DNA from: Planctomycetota bacterium
GTDB taxonomy: Bacteria > Planctomycetota > UBA1135 > UBA2386
Reading direction: 5' to 3'
Assembly: GCA_016713175.1 (NCBI GenBank)
Contig: JADJPQ010000011.1
Location: forward strand, 1 to 64,000
DNA: 64,000 bases
This document shows positions 62,151 to 64,000 of the stretch, piece after piece (position 1 is the first letter of the stretch; every line of letters begins with the position of its first letter). Under the pieces are notes generated by a model. That model did not search any database and was not told the origin of the DNA. It worked only from the letters and a program-made list of their open reading frames with translations. Position numbers and translations under genes: made by a program.

Positions 62151-63860
62151 ATGCAGATCCTCCGTTCGTCCCTTCCCTTGCTGCTCGCCGCTGTGGCGGC
62201 GGCGCAGGCCCCGTGCTGGGAAACCAACCTCGGCGCCAATCTCGGCCTCGGCGACGACGCCGACGCCCCGCAGGCCCTTGGCTTCACGTTCCCATTCAAC
62301 GGGGTCAATTACACCGACATCGTCATCAACAGCAACGGCAACATCTGGCTCGGGAACACGGCCGGCGGCACGCTGGTCGAGAGCTACACGCCCGACGTCA
62401 CCCGGTTGCTGAACCAGACGGCGCGCCTGGCACCGCTGTGGTGCGACTTCAATGCGTCGGCCGCTGGCAGCGGCCAGGTCTACGCCAACACGTTCCCGGC
62501 GGCGCCTGGCGTGCCGGCCCGCGCGGTGATCACCTGGGACAACGTCTACGAGTACGGCCGCACCACGCCGATCAGCTTCCAGGTGCAGCTGCTCGATGAC
62601 GGCACGTTCACGTACCACTACGGCTCGAACACGGCGGTGATGTTCGGTGGCTTCGGCGCGGCGGGGCACGTCATCGGCGCCAGCGCTGGCTCCGGTGCGG
62701 CGGCCAACGCGGTCAACTTCGCGGCGACGCCGATCGTCACGTTGGGTGTCACCGCGCACCAGACGATCGCGCGCGGCAACTTCCCGCTGGTCGGCAAGGA
62801 CCTGCAGTGGTTCCCGGCCGGTGCTGGCTTCGCGATCACCGAGCGTCCGGGCTGCGGCTCGGGTTCGTTCACGGGCTACGGCGTCGGTTGCCCCGGCAAC
62901 ATGACGGCGTTCGAGTTCTTCGATGCCAACAACTTCGACCTGGCGAACCAGAGCTTCCAGTTCGTCGCGACCGGGACCGGCTACGTCGTGATCCCGGGCA
63001 CCGGCCTGGACAACGGCTACAGCAACGTGATCACCGTCGGTGACGACGTCGTGGTGCCGCAGGCGCTGCCGTTCTCGTTCCCGTTCGCCGGGCAGAACTG
63101 GACGCAGGTCGACGCCGCCAGCAACGGTCTGTTCTGGTTCGGCACCGCCGCCAGCGCCAACCGCATCAGCGGCTACCCGAATGCCGGCATGGTGACTTCC
63201 GAGCCCAACTCGCACATCTCGGCGCTGTGGATGGACCTCGATCCGGCGACCGCGGGGACGGTCTACTGGGACGCCAACCCGAACCAGGCGATGATGACCT
63301 GGGTCAACGTGCCGTACTGGAATCAGCCCGGAACGTCGAACACGCTGCAGATCAAGCTGCTGCCGTCCGGTGATTTCCACATCGCGTTCGGCGCCTGCAC
63401 CAACAACGGCGTCGCCGTCACCGGCATCAGCGAAGCGCAGAACGTCGGCAATCCGGGTTCGCGGGATTGGTCGGCGACGACGCTGCCGTTCAACATCGGT
63501 GCGCCGTTCGCGATGCCGCTGACGCTGACCAACCTCAGCAGCCCCGCCATCAACACGAACTTCCAGATGCAGCTGAGCAACATCCCGGCCAACGCCCTGG
63601 TCGGCGCCTACCTGCTGAGCTTCACGCAGGCGTCGCTGCCGGTGCCGATCCTGCCGGGCTGCACGCAATACGTCGGTCTGGACGTCACCAACTTCCTGGT
63701 GCTCGGCGGCCAGCCGACCTTCGCGTTCGGCTTCCCCATCCCGAACAACGCGGGCCTGCTGGGCCTGAGCGTCTATACGCAGGGCGCGGCATTCAGCCCG
63801 GGTGCCAACGCGGTCGGAATCCTCGTCAGCAACGGCGGTCACATCCGCGTCGGTCTGTGA
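62151..63860 (+). CDS. Secreted double beta-sandwich protein with Cys-containing C-terminal domain
   Basis: 569 aa from ATG 62151; signal peptide SSLPLLLAAVAAAQ. Two homologous units are visible: residues 25-225 start LGDDADAPQALGFTFPFNGV with INSNGNIWLG, and residues 285-470 start VGDDVVVPQALPFSFPFAG with AASNGLFWFG. This pattern resembles nidogen/NIDO-like beta domains used in adhesion. The shared C-terminal domain ends GLLGLSVYTQGAAFSPGANA, then VGILVSNGGHIRVGL. Cys pairs include GCGSGSFTGYGVGC. A surface-adhesion role is inferred. Confidence 0.8.
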   Translation: MQILRSSLPLLLAAVAAAQAPCWETNLGANLGLGDDADAPQALGFTFPFNGVNYTDIVINSNGNIWLGNTAGGTLVESYTPDVTRLLNQTARLAPLWCDFNASAAGSGQVYANTFPAAPGVPARAVITWDNVYEYGRTTPISFQVQLLDDGTFTYHYGSNTAVMFGGFGAAGHVIGASAGSGAAANAVNFAATPIVTLGVTAHQTIARGNFPLVGKDLQWFPAGAGFAITERPGCGSGSFTGYGVGCPGNMTAFEFFDANNFDLANQSFQFVATGTGYVVIPGTGLDNGYSNVITVGDDVVVPQALPFSFPFAGQNWTQVDAASNGLFWFGTAASANRISGYPNAGMVTSEPNSHISALWMDLDPATAGTVYWDANPNQAMMTWVNVPYWNQPGTSNTLQIKLLPSGDFHIAFGACTNNGVAVTGISEAQNVGNPGSRDWSATTLPFNIGAPFAMPLTLTNLSSPAINTNFQMQLSNIPANALVGAYLLSFTQASLPVPILPGCTQYVGLDVTNFLVLGGQPTFAFGFPIPNNAGLLGLSVYTQGAAFSPGANAVGILVSNGGHIRVGL

Positions 63861-63906
63861 GTCGCTGAGCATCGCCTGCGGGCGACCGGCCACTGACCAG
63901 AAGGAA

Positions 63907-63939
63907 CGGCCCTGCCGGTCTCGCCGACCGGTGGGGCCG
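63907..63939 (+). terminator. Strong terminator hairpin
   Basis: CGGCCC (63907-63912) pairs with GGGCCG (63934-63939) and CCGGT (63915-63919) with ACCGG (63927-63931), separated by a TG/TG internal loop; a TTTT follows at 63944. It fits an intrinsic terminator for the gene ending at 63860. The remaining bases to 64000 show no gene. Confidence 0.6.
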
Positions 63940-64000
63940 CGTCGTTTTCGCCGACCGGTCTGCCATGGTATGACTGAAGGTCGTGGCGACCGCGCGCACG

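Overview
The window is GC-rich bacterial DNA (mostly about 65-70 % G+C by eye). It is dominated by secreted proteins of modest family recognisability: kelch and FG-GAP repeat proteins, discoidin-like and 3-keto-disaccharide-hydrolase domains, an M64-type peptidase, S9, S41 and S46 peptidases, a sulfatase-activator-like (FGE) domain and double carbonic anhydrases. About ten of the secreted proteins end in, or resemble at the C-terminus, one Cys-containing beta-rich domain. This profile, together with sparse operons and GTG/ATG starts, suggests a free-living Planctomycetota lineage. That is an inference; there is no rRNA here to prove it.

The most unusual content is a set of four genes in which a coding frame continues through in-frame TGA codons, each followed by a bacterial-SECIS-like hairpin. 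They are: a secreted Gly-rich thioredoxin-like protein with two consecutive TGAs right after its signal peptide (2000-2980); a lipoprotein made of two heavy-metal-associated (HMA-like) domains, each with TGA at the position of the metal-binding Cys (24683-25195); a membrane-anchored protein of unknown family (49440-50156); and an S9 peptidase fused to a peroxiredoxin whose peroxidatic Cys codon is TGA (50279-54241). In four of the five hairpins a GT dinucleotide sits 23-24 nt after the TGA in the apical loop; in the fifth it is at 20-21. The simplest reading is a selenoproteome of mostly extracytoplasmic redox and metal proteins. No sel genes lie in the window.

Layout. 1-4.3 kb: a tandem duplication of a two-gene module (CxxC thioredoxin-like protein plus degenerate gluzincin-like protein); a third copy of the second gene is at 40.1 kb. 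4.3-6.4 kb: CrcB fluoride channel and peptide-binding protein. 6.4-10.6 kb: BlaI repressor with operator, M56 sensor protease (frameshifted), small membrane protein, serine hydrolase. 10.6-23.6 kb: secreted repeat proteins interrupted by Fe-S L-serine dehydratase and ending in an SGNH hydrolase. 23.8-28.4 kb: RsmE, HMA selenoprotein, a double 3-keto-disaccharide hydrolase, and a cytoplasmic subtilase with a small I9-like partner. 28.6-32 kb: tRNA-Ala(GGC) and an operon of a coiled-coil membrane protein, a histidine phosphatase and glutamyl-tRNA synthetase. 32-38.9 kb: kelch protein, rhomboid/TPR pair, FG-GAP/kelch protein and decayed protein-kinase fragments. 38.9-47.2 kb: S41 peptidase, gluzincin-like paralogue, S46 peptidase, a large secreted protein and the FGE-like protein. 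47.3-47.5 kb: a 93-nt pure G run that may be an assembly fault. 47.8-54.2 kb: a redox region with a bacilliredoxin-ThiS fusion, a SOUL heme protein and two of the selenoproteins. 54.2-64 kb: N-formylglutamate amidohydrolase-like protein, GT-C membrane protein, tandem carbonic anhydrase and three more secreted proteins.

Start sites show a regular pattern: several genes have a TANNNT box 7-11 nt before the start codon, which leaves no room for a Shine-Dalgarno sequence and suggests leaderless mRNAs. Others have clear GAGG or GGAG sites.
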